Origin: Planctomycetaceae bacterium
GTDB taxonomy: Bacteria; Planctomycetota; Planctomycetia; Planctomycetales; Planctomycetaceae
Length of the DNA stretch: 64,000 bases
Direction: 5' to 3'
Assembly (NCBI GenBank): GCA_021732785.1
Contig: JAKFUG010000008.1
Location: 1-64,000, forward strand
Below the pieces are notes generated by a model. That model was not told where the DNA came from, did no database searches, and saw only the letters and a program-made list of their open reading frames with translations. Below are positions 24,549 through 33,497 of the stretch, one piece after another. A program made the translations under genes and the position numbers. How positions within the stretch are numbered: position 1 is the stretch's first letter; every line of letters starts with the position of its first letter.

Positions 24549-25448
24549 ATGACGAACTGGACACGACGCGAAGTCCTCGGCACGGCGGCGGCAACACTGG
24601 CCGCCATGGGTGGGACGTGGATGTGGCCGAGCACCATCGCGGCGCAGGAGAAAAAGGGGGGCAGCATCCGCTTCGGGCTCGTCACCTACCAGTGGGGCAA
24701 AGACTGGGATCTGCCGACGCTGATTGCCAACCTCGCGAAAACCAAAGTGCTGGGCGTGGAATTGCGGACCACGCATAAACACGGCGTCGAACCGTCGCTC
24801 AACGAAGCCCAGCGGCAGGATGTCCGCAAGCAATTTCTCGATAGCGGCGTCACCTGCCTCGGCATCGGCAGCGACGAACGCTTCGACAACCCCGACCCCG
24901 CGGTCGTCAAGAAGGCCATTGAGGCTTCGAAAGCGTTCGTCCAGCTCAGCCACGACATCGGCGGCACCGGCGTGAAAGTGAAACCCGACCGCTTCTGGCC
25001 GGAGATCCCCCGCGAAAAAACCATCGAACAAATCGGCAAGGCGCTCAACGAACTCGGTGAATACGCCGAGGGATTCGGTCAGCAGATTCGACTCGAAGTG
25101 CACGGTCAATGCCAGGAATTGCCGACAATCAAGGCGATTATGGACGTCGCCGATAACCCCAACGTGGCGGTTTGCTGGAATTCAAACCCGACCGATTTGC
25201 AGGGAGCCGGACTCGAAGCGAACTTCGCGATGGTCAACAAACGCTTCGGGGCCACGTCGCACGTCCATGTGCTCGACATGAAGGATTACCCGTTCGCAAA
25301 GCTGTTCGATCTCTATGTCGGCATGGATTACGAGGGTTGGTGGCTGCTCGAAGAAGGCAAAGTGCCCGCCGATCCGGTGACCGCCTTGGCCGAGCAAAAA
25401 GTGCTCTTCGACAAGATGCTCGCCGAGAGCCGCGCCCGCGTGGGATGA
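24549..25448 (+). CDS. Tat-exported sugar phosphate isomerase/epimerase-like protein
   Basis: A 299-residue protein. ATG 24549 follows GGAGAAG; the long open frame upstream reads through a repeat and is not used. The Tat signal is TRREVLGTAAATLAAMGGTWM at residues 4-24. The AP-endonuclease-2/xylose-isomerase-like TIM barrel shows FGLVTYQWGKDWDLPTLIANL, VLGVELRTTHKHGVEPSL, IRLEVHGQCQELPTIKAIMDV, VAVCWNSNPTD and HVHVLDM, including metal-ligand-like Glu and His residues. This secreted class is greatly expanded in planctomycetes. The sugar substrate is unknown. Confidence 0.9.
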   Translation: MTNWTRREVLGTAAATLAAMGGTWMWPSTIAAQEKKGGSIRFGLVTYQWGKDWDLPTLIANLAKTKVLGVELRTTHKHGVEPSLNEAQRQDVRKQFLDSGVTCLGIGSDERFDNPDPAVVKKAIEASKAFVQLSHDIGGTGVKVKPDRFWPEIPREKTIEQIGKALNELGEYAEGFGQQIRLEVHGQCQELPTIKAIMDVADNPNVAVCWNSNPTDLQGAGLEANFAMVNKRFGATSHVHVLDMKDYPFAKLFDLYVGMDYEGWWLLEEGKVPADPVTALAEQKVLFDKMLAESRARVG

Positions 25449-25449
25449 C

Positions 25450-26199
25450 TTACGGCATCAACGATTCGAGCAACTGCTTCCAGAACAACGCATACCAGTT
25501 GCCGACTTCGATCGCCCCGGCGCCGACCGCTTGCGCGGTGACCCGTTCGTTGCCCCAGTCGACCATGCCGCCGACCCAGTGTGGGGCTACGTCGCTGGCG
25601 AACGCGGCCGTCTTACCGAGCTCACACTGGCCGAGCACGAGAGCCGGAATGGCCGCCATCGTCGTCATTTCGAGGTTGTTCTCGGCGTCAAACCGCGACA
25701 GCAGTGGCAACGCTTCTAACACCGTCCGCGTGTCCGGTTTGGCGTGGAAACGGTTCATGCCGCCGATGAGCGGTGACCGCTCGCGCCACGGCAGCCCCGC
25801 CGTTGGTACCGATGCGAGGGCTTCTCGCAAATAGGCTCCTTGATCGAAGTTGATGCGGTCGTCTTCCTTGGCGATTTCCACCGGCAGCGCGTCCCCAATC
25901 AACGTATCATTCCAGTTTCCACCCGAGCCGCGGAAGGATTCCCAACCGCCGATCATCAGCAAGCCAGCACCGTCCTCGACGTGATCGATGACGTGATCCT
26001 GCAGTTCCAGCGGAATCATCGCCGCCGGATAGTCGGACAGAATGATCAACGACCGCGGGACTTCCAGGAGCGCGGCATCCAAGGGGACGTTGCTGGGGAC
26101 GTAATCGAACGTCATCCCCGCGTGGGTCATGACTCCCGCGAGATACGCCGCCGCGGACGTGAGGTCGGTGTCGCCGCAGTAGAGAATGGAACCGGGCAT
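25450..26199 (-). CDS. Glutamine amidotransferase-like (ThuA/DUF1355-type) protein
   Basis: A 249-residue cytoplasmic protein with a class-I glutamine-amidotransferase-like fold: SILYCGDTDLTSAAAYLAGVMTHAGMTFDYV, SLIILSDYPA, GAGLLMIGGWESFRGSGGNWND and TAAFASDVAPHWVGGMVDWG. The pattern matches the putative glutamine amidotransferase family PF07090. There is no Cys at the position where true amidotransferases have their nucleophile (the elbow reads GGWESF), so it is probably not a standard amidotransferase. It is convergent with the isomerase-like gene, the two stop codons being nearly adjacent. Confidence 0.75.
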   Translation of the reverse strand: MPGSILYCGDTDLTSAAAYLAGVMTHAGMTFDYVPSNVPLDAALLEVPRSLIILSDYPAAMIPLELQDHVIDHVEDGAGLLMIGGWESFRGSGGNWNDTLIGDALPVEIAKEDDRINFDQGAYLREALASVPTAGLPWRERSPLIGGMNRFHAKPDTRTVLEALPLLSRFDAENNLEMTTMAAIPALVLGQCELGKTAAFASDVAPHWVGGMVDWGNERVTAQAVGAGAIEVGNWYALFWKQLLESLMP

Positions 26200-26226
26200 T
26201 CAATAAATCCTTCGTGGAGAATCTGG

Positions 26227-26312
26227 TGTGCCACTGGCTCTGCCAGTGTCTTCTCTTTGAATTGGTTAACCGACACGAAACGAATACAGACACTGGCAGA
26301 GCCAGTGGCACA
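26227..26312. repeat. TGTGCCACTGGCTCTGCC palindrome, copy 1
   Basis: Arms 26227-26250 (TGTGCCACTGGCTCTGCCAG...) and 26289-26312 (...CTGGCAGAGCCAGTGGCACA) are perfectly complementary over 24 bases, with a 38-base loop. It is between two minus-strand genes. Further copies are at 30146-30217 and, degenerate, near 54497. Confidence 0.9.
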
Positions 26313-26325
26313 CAAAGATCAGCGA

Positions 26326-27615
26326 TCATTGCCAGGCGGCGCCGTGAGGGAACGTGTATTCCGCGATCGACGATGGCTTCATCGTGATACTGTAGCCCGG
26401 CGCATGCGGCACGGTGTACCGGCCGTTCTGCATCACGACGGGATCGAAAAAATGCTCGTGCAGATGCCCGGCATATTCGCACAGCCGGTTTTCGAGTGAC
26501 CCGCTGACGGCGATGTAATCGATCATCGCGAGATGTTGCACGTATTCGCACAGGCCAACGCCCCCCGCATGCGGACAGACCGGAACGCCGAACTTCGCCG
26601 CGAGCAACAGCACCGCGAGGACTTCGTTCACGCCGCCGAGACGGCAACTGTCGATCTGGCACACGCCAATCGCACCGGCTTGCAGAAACTGTTTGAACAG
26701 AATGCGGTTCGCACAATGTTCCCCCGTGGCGACCGCGATGGGGGCAACGGCTTTGGCAATCGCCGCGTGAGCCAGCACGTCGTCGGGATTCGTCGGCTCT
26801 TCAATAAACCACGGTTTGAACTCGGCGAGTGCCCGCATCCATTCAATGGCGGTGCCGACATCCCACACCTGGTTCGCATCCATCATCATCCGCCGGTCCC
26901 AACCGATCTCCTCACGAATGATCCGGCAGCGGCGAATGTCGTCCTGCAGATCGCGTCCGACTTTGATCTTGAAGACGTTCCAACCCTGCGCGAGGCAATC
27001 ACGACACAACTGCCGCAGTTTGTCATCGTCGTATCCGAGCCAGCCCGCGGACGTGGTGTAGGCGGGGTAACCATCGCGTTTCAGTTCGGTGACGCGCGTG
27101 GCTTTGGTCGCGTGTTGCTTGCGGAGAATGGCGAGCGCGTCGTCCGGCGTGAGGGCATCGGTGAGGTAACGGAAATCGATGCAGCGGACGAACTCTTCCG
27201 GGGTGAAATCGCTCACCAGTTGCCACAGCGGTTTCCCGGCGACCTTCGCCCACAGATCCCACAGCGCATTGACAACGGCCGCGGTCGCGAGATGGATCAC
27301 GCCCTTCTCAGGACCGACCCAGCGGAGTTGACTGTCGCCGGTGATGTGCCGCCAGAACTTGCCGGGATCGCTGGTGAATTCTTCGAGATCATGCCCGACG
27401 ACCAGCGGGGCGAGCGCATTGATCGCCGCGACGCAGAGTTCGTTCCCGCGACCAATCGTGAACGTCATCCCATGCCCGGCGAACCGGTCGTCATCGGTTT
27501 GCAGCACGACATACGCCGCGGAGTAATCGGGATCGGGATTCATCGCGTCCGATCCGTCCAGCGAACGGGAGGTCGGGAAGCGAAGGTCGTATGCGGTGAG
27601 GCCGAGGATTTTCAT
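26326..27615 (-). CDS. L-fuconate dehydratase-like enolase-superfamily enzyme
   Basis: A 429-residue protein starting at ATG 27615 ([25 protein letters not shown]), which matches the L-fuconate dehydratase N-terminus. The longer frame upstream is repeat-derived. It shows the capping domain, the catalytic VFKIKVG lysine motif, metal ligands in [21 protein letters not shown] and ATGEHCANR, and the general-base histidine in [23 protein letters not shown]. The enzyme dehydrates L-fuconate to 2-keto-3-deoxy-L-fuconate in L-fucose catabolism. Mandelate-racemase relatives have similar folds, but [19 protein letters not shown] is characteristic of the fuconate dehydratase branch. Confidence 0.88.
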   Translation of the reverse strand: MKILGLTAYDLRFPTSRSLDGSDAMNPDPDYSAAYVVLQTDDDRFAGHGMTFTIGRGNELCVAAINALAPLVVGHDLEEFTSDPGKFWRHITGDSQLRWVGPEKGVIHLATAAVVNALWDLWAKVAGKPLWQLVSDFTPEEFVRCIDFRYLTDALTPDDALAILRKQHATKATRVTELKRDGYPAYTTSAGWLGYDDDKLRQLCRDCLAQGWNVFKIKVGRDLQDDIRRCRIIREEIGWDRRMMMDANQVWDVGTAIEWMRALAEFKPWFIEEPTNPDDVLAHAAIAKAVAPIAVATGEHCANRILFKQFLQAGAIGVCQIDSCRLGGVNEVLAVLLLAAKFGVPVCPHAGGVGLCEYVQHLAMIDYIAVSGSLENRLCEYAGHLHEHFFDPVVMQNGRYTVPHAPGYSITMKPSSIAEYTFPHGAAWQ

Positions 27616-27653
27616 GGGCGGTGGGTGATCGGTGGTGGGTGGCAGGAAATCAA

Positions 27654-27801
27654 AACTCGTTCCCATGCTCTGCGTGGGAACGCGCAGTGGCGACGCTCTG
27701 CGTCGCGGGACGATCAATCGAACATGGCAATACTCACTTGAAGGAAAGACGACGCGGAGCATCTCGGCCGGGCATTCCCACGCGGAGCATGGGAACGAGT
27801 T
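27654..27801. repeat. ACTCGTTCCCATGC long inverted repeat
   Basis: Left arm ACTCGTTCCCATGCTCTGCG at 27656 is nearly complementary to CGCGGAGCATGGGAACGAGT ending at 27800. A second inner pair is CGACGCTCTGCGTCG against CGACGCGGAGC. It lies in the gap between fuconate dehydratase and the formamidase-like gene. Confidence 0.8.
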
Positions 27802-27820
27802 GAATTGGTCTTCCTGTCAC

Positions 27821-28732
27821 CTACCCCCTGCCACCCATCACCTTTTTCTCCAACCGGCAGACCATCGCAAATGCGGGGTCGAAAATGTTGCCGAGGTCGT
27901 AGCGGACGCATTGGCCGAGGAGCATGCTGGCGCCGAGGGCGTCCAATCCATAATCGGTTTGCAGCCATTTGAGCATTTCCGTCGTCGCGTGCTGCACACA
28001 CTGGTCGAGCGGGCGGGCACATCCCACGGTGAAGATGCAGTCTTTGTTTTCCCCACGCGGCCAGCCGATGGTTTTCCCTTTCAGCACGCGAACGGTGACG
28101 GTCACATCCATGCTGATTTCGATGCCGGTGCCGACGATCTCACCGCAACCTTGCGCAGCATGTCCGTCACCCACGAACAGCAACGCACCAGGTTCAAAGA
28201 CGGGAAAATAAACCGTCGTCCCGGAGACGAAGCCGCGGTAATCCATGTTGCCGCCGTATTCCCCGGAGGTCGCCGTCGAAATCGCCTGCTTGCGTGGCGG
28301 TGCGACGCCGAAGCAACCCAGCATCGGTTCAATGGGAATCGTCAACTCGCCAAGTTTCGAGGCCGGCGCGACAATCTGCGCCGTCCTGGCATCGACATCA
28401 ACATACCACTCGGTCAACGGCGCTTCCGGCAACTCTTTCACATAACCGGGATCGACCACATTCGGGGCGACCGACGAACCGCTCCAGCCGTAAGTGCGGT
28501 TCGGACGGATGTCGTCCAACTGCACGACCAGCGTATCCCCTGGCTCGGCACCGCGAACAAAGAACGGCCCCGTCTGTGGATTCCCGCGAGGCGTGATCTG
28601 TTCCCGCCGGTGATCAAAGCCGCGGGCATCCACCGTGGTGGTGGTGATTGTGTCGCCATCGTCCACCGTCAACACCGGTGCATACGGCCCAATGGCGGTG
28701 TGGTAATGCGTCGGCGTGAAGTGGTGAATCAT
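27821..28732 (-). CDS. Acetamidase/formamidase-family protein
   Basis: A 303-residue protein; ATG 28732 (MIHHFTPTHYH) is used because the extended N-terminus is not protein-like. Family features are GPYAPVLTVDDGDTITTTTVDARG, NPQTGPFFVRGAEPGDTLVVQL, MLGCFGVAPPR, GGNMDYRGFVSGTTVYFPVFEPGALLFVGDGHAAQGCGE and DALGASMLLGQC. These zinc-dependent enzymes hydrolyse formamide or acetamide to ammonia and the acid, in the cytoplasm. The ammonia source in this organism is not indicated by neighbours. Confidence 0.9.
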   Translation of the reverse strand: MIHHFTPTHYHTAIGPYAPVLTVDDGDTITTTTVDARGFDHRREQITPRGNPQTGPFFVRGAEPGDTLVVQLDDIRPNRTYGWSGSSVAPNVVDPGYVKELPEAPLTEWYVDVDARTAQIVAPASKLGELTIPIEPMLGCFGVAPPRKQAISTATSGEYGGNMDYRGFVSGTTVYFPVFEPGALLFVGDGHAAQGCGEIVGTGIEISMDVTVTVRVLKGKTIGWPRGENKDCIFTVGCARPLDQCVQHATTEMLKWLQTDYGLDALGASMLLGQCVRYDLGNIFDPAFAMVCRLEKKVMGGRG

Positions 28733-28814
28733 GAGGCAACTCGATGGCAACGGCTGATGACACAACCCCGGAAGCCCTGCCATTCTGATGGCTGGGTCTC
28801 TTCTCTTCCCAATG

Positions 28815-28985
28815 TCACCGTTCAATCCACAAAAACACTCCGGCGGCGATCGCGAGTAATCCCGTCACTGACTGGATTACGCGACTGACGCCGGGGATTT
28901 CGTGCAGACTGAGCGCAATCGCCCCGCCGTAGGTCAGCAGGAACAGCGACAGAAACAACATGCTCTTACGCGGCGGCAAACTCAT
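28815..28985 (-). CDS. 56-residue two-helix membrane protein
   Basis: On the minus strand an ATG at 28985 begins a 56-codon frame ending in TGA at 28815. The protein starts MSLPPRKSMLFLSLFLLTYG and continues with a second hydrophobic segment (VTGLLAIAAGVFLW) and a basic end. It is a plausible small inner-membrane protein with a short periplasmic loop, just upstream of the formamidase-like gene on the same strand (83 bp). No family is recognised; it could be chance open frame. Confidence 0.5.
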   Translation of the reverse strand: MSLPPRKSMLFLSLFLLTYGGAIALSLHEIPGVSRVIQSVTGLLAIAAGVFLWIER

Positions 28986-29189
28986 GGCGGACAATCTCGG
29001 CGAAAACGAATGTCGGCAAGTTGCCCGATTGTGTCACGTCCGCAGGCCGCGGTCGAGCGTGCCATCAACGACCATCGTCATTTCATGGTTGCAAGCGGTT
29101 GAGTTCGACGAAAGATATGGCACCTTGGACCCGATCACACCGCGGGATACGATCTTCGGTGCGACGTCCTGACCGAAAGGAGTTCTCTC

Positions 29190-30119
29190 GTGACCATTCT
29201 TTATCACGACCCGTTGTTTCAGAAGCATCTCACCGGGCGGCATCCGGAATCGCCGGCGCGGCTGGCGGCGATTGACCGGCGTCTTGAAGAGCGCGGGCTT
29301 GTTGCCCGCTGCACGCGGGGTGAAATTCGCCCGGCGACGCGTGAGGAAATTGTGCGACTGCACGACGGCGATTATTTCGAGAAAGTGCGGACCTTCGCTC
29401 AGAACGGCGGCGGACGGATCGAAGCGGATACCGTGGTTTGCCCGGATTCATTCGATGTCGCCCTGCACGCCGCAGGGACTGCCATCGCTGCTGTTGATGC
29501 CGTGCTGACGGGGCAGGACTTGACCGCGTTGTGTCTGGTGCGACCGCCGGGGCATCATGCGCTGCCCGATCACGCGATGGGGTTCTGTCTGCTGAATAAC
29601 GTCGCATTGGCCGCCGAGCATGCGCTGCGCGTGCATGATCTGGAGCGAGTGCTGATCGTCGATTGGGATGTGCATCACGGTAACGGTACCCAGGATGTGT
29701 TCTATCGCCGGGATGATGTCACATTTTTCTCGGCCCACCGGTTTCCGTTCTATCCGGGCTCGGGGGACGACCACGAAACCGGCACCGGCCGCGGGTTGGG
29801 ATACACGTTCAATCTGCCGCTGGCGTTTGGGTGTTCGCGGCGGGAATATCTCCTGCGCTTCGAGCAGATGCTGCGGGATGCGGCGGCGAAATGTCGTCCG
29901 CAACTGGTGCTCATCAGTGCTGGGTTCGATGCCCACCGGTTGGATCCCATCGGTTCGCTCGGTTTGGAAACGGAAGATTTTCAGACGTTAACCGAAATGC
30001 TGCAAGGGACCGCAACGGAGTATTGCGGCGGTCGATTGGTGAGCCTGCTGGAAGGGGGCTACGACGTGGAAGCCCTCGCCGACAGCGTGGCGATTCATCT
30101 GGAGACGTTGTTAACGTAG
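29190..30119 (+). CDS. Histone-deacetylase-like amidohydrolase (acetoin utilisation AcuC family)
   Basis: A 309-residue zinc hydrolase. GTG 29190 is set seven bases after AAGGAG (29177-29182). It has HPESPARLAAIDRRL, CLVRPPGHHALPDHAMGFCLLNNVALAAEHAL with the paired active-site histidines, VLIVDWDVHHGNGTQDVFYR with the zinc Asp and His, FYPGSGDDHETGTGRG, VLISAGFDAHRLDP with the second zinc Asp, and SLLEGGYDVEAL. Bacterial members deacetylate small acetylated compounds such as polyamines or acetyl-lysine proteins. The fold is complete and all metal ligands are present. Confidence 0.93.
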   Translation: MTILYHDPLFQKHLTGRHPESPARLAAIDRRLEERGLVARCTRGEIRPATREEIVRLHDGDYFEKVRTFAQNGGGRIEADTVVCPDSFDVALHAAGTAIAAVDAVLTGQDLTALCLVRPPGHHALPDHAMGFCLLNNVALAAEHALRVHDLERVLIVDWDVHHGNGTQDVFYRRDDVTFFSAHRFPFYPGSGDDHETGTGRGLGYTFNLPLAFGCSRREYLLRFEQMLRDAAAKCRPQLVLISAGFDAHRLDPIGSLGLETEDFQTLTEMLQGTATEYCGGRLVSLLEGGYDVEALADSVAIHLETLLT

Positions 30120-30145
30120 TGCTTCGGTAACTGGAAACTCGATCT

Positions 30146-30217
30146 CGTGTGCCACTGGCTCCGCCAGTGCTATCTTTTCTTTCATCGGAAAGACACTGGC
30201 AGAGCCAGTGGCACACG
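30146..30217. repeat. GTGCCACTGGCTCCGCC palindrome, copy 2
   Basis: Left arm CGTGTGCCACTGGCTCCGCC (from 30146) pairs with right arm GGCAGAGCCAGTGGCACACG (to 30217) with one mismatch. It sits between the convergent stops of the HDAC-like gene and the NAD(P)HX epimerase gene, where it could serve as a bidirectional terminator. Confidence 0.85.
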
Positions 30218-30229
30218 AAGAGGGGAGAT

Positions 30230-30889
30230 TTACATCGAATCGAGCAGCGCGCGGGGAACACCAATGTCGACAACATCCACCGGCCCGGTCCATTGCTCCG
30301 CACCGGGTTGATCGAAGCCGATTTTGCGGGCGACGAACGTCACGGTGCGCGTCGCGCGGACACACGCTCCCAGCGGTTGACCGGTATCGGCATCCATCCC
30401 CGATGGCAAATCGACGGCGAGGACTTTGCAGCCCGACATGTTGATCGCGTTGATTGCCGTCACGTAAGGTTCGCGAACGGGTCCCGTCAGACCGGTACCG
30501 AGCAGCGCGTCGACAATCCACTCCGCGGATTGCAGTTCGTGTTGCCATTCGTCGAACGCGGATGTGGGGATTCTGCGAAGTGGCAAGCGGGCGGATTGGA
30601 TCACTCGCAAAAAAATCGCGGCGTCACCGATGTCATCTTCCGGGTCACAGGCCAGCAGCACGCGGACATCGACGCCGGCGTTATCGAGATGCCGGGCGAT
30701 CACGAAGCCGTCGCCGCCGTTGTTGCCCTTGCCGCAACAGATCACGACGCGTCCCGTCACCCCCGTGGACAGCAACACCGCGGCGGCATTGCGACCGGCG
30801 TTCTCCATCAGCACCACGCCGGGCAGGCCGAACTCGTCGATGGCGCGGCGATCAACGTGGCGAACTTCGGCGCGGGAGAGGGAACGCAT
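30230..30889 (-). CDS. nnrE: NAD(P)H-hydrate epimerase
   Basis: A 219-residue protein of the YjeF_N family. Start 30889 (MRSLSRAEVRHVDRRAI) gives the normal N-terminus. It has LPGVVLMENAGRNAA, VVICCGKGNNGGDGFVIARHL (the nucleotide-binding GxGNNGGDG), EWIVDALLGTGLTG and VLAVDLPSGMDADTG. It interconverts the R and S forms of hydrated NAD(P)H so that the partner dehydratase can repair them. It is a stand-alone epimerase; the kinase-like dehydratase (NnrD) is not in this window. It is convergent with the HDAC-like gene. Confidence 0.92.
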   Translation of the reverse strand: MRSLSRAEVRHVDRRAIDEFGLPGVVLMENAGRNAAAVLLSTGVTGRVVICCGKGNNGGDGFVIARHLDNAGVDVRVLLACDPEDDIGDAAIFLRVIQSARLPLRRIPTSAFDEWQHELQSAEWIVDALLGTGLTGPVREPYVTAINAINMSGCKVLAVDLPSGMDADTGQPLGACVRATRTVTFVARKIGFDQPGAEQWTGPVDVVDIGVPRALLDSM

Positions 30890-30934
30890 GGGCGAACAGT
30901 TTGAATGATGTGCTGTCGTACGGATGAATGAAGA

Positions 30935-31074
30935 TCCAAATTCCAATCGTCAAATTCCAAACAAAAGCCAAATTCCAAGTTTCAAACGAAGAGAATGATG
31001 AAGTCTCACCCCTTTGTTTGGAATTTATTCTTTGGAAATTGTTTGGAATTTAGAGCTTGGAATTTGGAACTTGA
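30935..31074. repeat. AATTCCAAAC-family imperfect palindrome, copy 3
   Basis: Units AAATTCCAATCG, AAATTCCAAACA, AAATTCCAAG and TTTCAAACG on the left pair with TTTGTTTGGAATTT, GTTTGGAATTTAG and TTGGAATTTGGAAC on the right. It lies upstream of nnrE and downstream of terC. Confidence 0.8.
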
Positions 31075-31092
31075 TTTCATCCTCCGTATTGA

Positions 31093-31114
31093 CCCAGGGA
31101 TCGGAATCCCTGGG
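31093..31114. repeat. CCCAGGGAT hairpin, copy 2, just after the terC stop
   Basis: Perfect 9-base stem CCCAGGGAT/ATCCCTGGG with a 4-base loop, two bases beyond the terC stop codon (31117). The same stem is at 18841-18862 after fliP, in both cases immediately 3' of a minus-strand gene, with a similar flank (GGGCTTCA / GGGCTTCT). Confidence 0.8.
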
Positions 31115-31116
31115 CT

Positions 31117-32205
31117 TCAGTTGGGTTCTTCGGCAGACGTGGGTTCGACTTTGGCTTCGGGGATGACCCACGACATGCCGATGCCGACGCCGAGCGCGAT
31201 CGCAATCAACCCCAGCGATACCAGTGGCGAGACTTCCAGAAAATCGTGGATCAACATCTTGATGCCGACGAACGCGAGAATCACCACCAGGCTGTATTTC
31301 AGGAAGCGAAACTTGTCGAGCAGATCGGCGAGCGCGAAGTACAACGAGCGCAGCCCGAGAATCGCGAACACGTTCGACGTGAAGACGAGGAACGGATCGC
31401 GCGTGATCCCGAACACCGCGGGAATGGAATCGACGGCGAAAATCACGTCCGTGGTTTCGACGATAATCAGCGCCAGGAACAATGGCGTCGCACCGAGCAC
31501 GCCATCCACCCGCGTCAGGAATTTGTCGCCGTCAAAGCCGGGATGGACACGGATGAACCGGCGAACCAGTTTCACGGTGAAGCTGTTTTCGGGATCGAGT
31601 TGATCATCATCGTGCCCCAGCATTTTCCATGCGGTGTACACCAGCAGGGCACCGAAAAAATAGATGATCCAACTGAACATGTGGATGAGCTGGGCACCGA
31701 GGCCGATCATCACGCCGCGAAGCACCAGCGCCGTGAGAATCCCCCACAAGAGCACGCGGTGCTGGTACGCCGCGGGCACTTTGAAAAAGGCGAGGATCAG
31801 CGCGATGACGAAAATGTTGTCCATGCTGAGGGACTGCTCCACCAGATAACCGGTGAAGTACATCGACGCCGCTTCGGCACCGTTGGCGGGCAACCCATCA
31901 CCGGCGGCCGCTTTCAGTTCCGGCTCAAACGGAAACGCAATCCGTAGGGCTTTCCCGTGTGCTTTGGCAACTTGCTGACCGGCACCCCCTTTCGGGGGTA
32001 CTCCGAGGTCAAACCAGTGGTGCTGGAAAGCGAAGTACACGAAGACTGTGAAGCAGACCGACAGACAGAAATAGATCGCGGTCCGCACCAGCGCTTGCCG
32101 GGCGGTGATCGAGCGGGAAGCGTGCTTCGAGAACGCTCCCAGGTCGAATGCGAGAATGAACATCACCAGGAGCACAAACGCTCCCCAGACGAGCACAGTG
32201 CTCAC
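31117..32205 (-). CDS. TerC-family integral membrane protein
   Basis: A 362-residue protein with about eight or nine membrane helices. It has the TerC/Alx signature: GYLVEQSLSMDNIFVIALILAFFKVP with the conserved S-x-D-N-x-F motif, HRVLLWGILTALVLRGVMI, FGALLVYTAWKML, ALIIVETTDVIFAVDSIPAVFGITRDPFLVFTSNVFAILGLRSLYFAL and KYSLVVILAFVGIKMLIHD. TerC proteins are implicated in metal-ion (manganese/calcium) homeostasis and in tellurite resistance. GTG 32205 follows AGGGA; a TTG at 32223 is possible. No riboswitch-like sequence was recognised upstream, although Mn riboswitches are known for this family. Confidence 0.9.
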   Translation of the reverse strand: MSTVLVWGAFVLLVMFILAFDLGAFSKHASRSITARQALVRTAIYFCLSVCFTVFVYFAFQHHWFDLGVPPKGGAGQQVAKAHGKALRIAFPFEPELKAAAGDGLPANGAEAASMYFTGYLVEQSLSMDNIFVIALILAFFKVPAAYQHRVLLWGILTALVLRGVMIGLGAQLIHMFSWIIYFFGALLVYTAWKMLGHDDDQLDPENSFTVKLVRRFIRVHPGFDGDKFLTRVDGVLGATPLFLALIIVETTDVIFAVDSIPAVFGITRDPFLVFTSNVFAILGLRSLYFALADLLDKFRFLKYSLVVILAFVGIKMLIHDFLEVSPLVSLGLIAIALGVGIGMSWVIPEAKVEPTSAEEPN

Positions 32206-32477
32206 GCGGCGGATTCCCTGCAACAGTAATCAAGGGGAACGCTGTCGACAGGCGACACATCCCGGTCGGAGAGCCCACGATTCTACACAATGGGCGCTCG
32301 CCGCCAACGTCGGCGACACCATCTCCCTCTGAACGGGACAATTTGGTGGGCGGATTAGCGAAAACGGAGCCGATCGGCACGGATTTTCGGCAAACGGGTC
32401 CGGGAAATCGGCAGATCATCGTTGACGCAGGCCGTGAAACGTCCGGCAGCGCAGAAACTGGCGATCGTGGTGGGGCG

Positions 32478-33485
32478 TTATTCGTCGACCATGCGCAGCA
32501 GCACTTTCCCGGCTTTTCCGGGTTGCTCGGCGGCTTTCACCGCGTTGATGATCTCCGTCAGCGAGTAGGAAGACGCCACTTCCGCCGTTAAAACGCCTTG
32601 CTGAATGAGCCCGGTCAAAGTGCGCATCAACCCGAGTTTCGCGAGCAGTCCACACTGCGCCATGTAATGACTGAGCCAGAAACCTTCGACCCGTGCCCCG
32701 ATCGTCATCAGGTGCCGTGATGAAAACGACAACGGTTCCGGCGAAAGCGTGCCGTAAACCAGCATTCGGCCGCCGTCGGTGAGACACGGAACAACCGCGG
32801 AACCGGTCGGTCCGCCCACGGGATCGATCGCGTATTTCACGCCGCCGCCGGTCTTTTCGCGGACTTCTTTTGCAAATTCGGTCGGCGCGGTTTTAGCCGG
32901 ATCAAACACGACCACGGCGTCGCCACCGTCTTTGAGGAGTTCGGCAGCTTGCTCGGCCCGGCGAACGACGTTGAGCGTGCGGAAACCGAATCGTTGTCCG
33001 AGGCGGATGACCATTTTGCCGACAGCGGAACCGGCGGCGGTTTGCATCAGCCATGCGCCGCGAGGGACAGGCATCACCTTCTGCGTCATCAAATAAGCCG
33101 CGGCCGGATTCACGAAGAACATCGCGGCTTGTTCATCGGTCAACGACGACGGCAGCGGCACGACATTTTTGACGGGGACCACCGTCTGGTCCTGCCAGTT
33201 TCCCGTTCCCGGGTTGAGCACGGCGACGCGCTTGTTCACCATCAAGCGGCCATGAATGCCTGCATCGGCGGCGACGACAACGCCCACGCCTTCGTAACCA
33301 GGAACCGCGGGGAGATCGGGGACTTTGCCGTAAATGCCGCGCACGGTCATCAGGTCGGACGGATTAACGGGGCTGGCGATCATCGCCACCCGCACCATGC
33401 CGCGACTCAGCTTCGGTTCGCTGACGTCCTGAATCTGGAGCACTTCAGCCGGTTCGCCGAACCGGGAAAAGACCGCGGCACGCAT
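32478..33485 (-). CDS. MDR-family zinc-independent oxidoreductase (enoyl/quinone reductase-like)
   Basis: A 335-residue medium-chain dehydrogenase/reductase. It has GroES-like N-terminal IASPVNPSDLMTVRGIYG, VPGYEGVGVVVAADAG and the nucleotide motif AAGSAVGKMVIRLGQRFGF (A-x-G-S-A-V-G). The substrate side has YAIDPVGGPTGSAVVPCL. The usual structural-zinc cysteines are absent, so it belongs to the quinone oxidoreductase / trans-2-enoyl-CoA reductase (MECR/ETR1-like) branch and uses NADPH. The substrate is not determined. Confidence 0.87.
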   Translation of the reverse strand: MRAAVFSRFGEPAEVLQIQDVSEPKLSRGMVRVAMIASPVNPSDLMTVRGIYGKVPDLPAVPGYEGVGVVVAADAGIHGRLMVNKRVAVLNPGTGNWQDQTVVPVKNVVPLPSSLTDEQAAMFFVNPAAAYLMTQKVMPVPRGAWLMQTAAGSAVGKMVIRLGQRFGFRTLNVVRRAEQAAELLKDGGDAVVVFDPAKTAPTEFAKEVREKTGGGVKYAIDPVGGPTGSAVVPCLTDGGRMLVYGTLSPEPLSFSSRHLMTIGARVEGFWLSHYMAQCGLLAKLGLMRTLTGLIQQGVLTAEVASSYSLTEIINAVKAAEQPGKAGKVLLRMVDE

Positions 33486-33497
33486 GCGAATCCTTCT

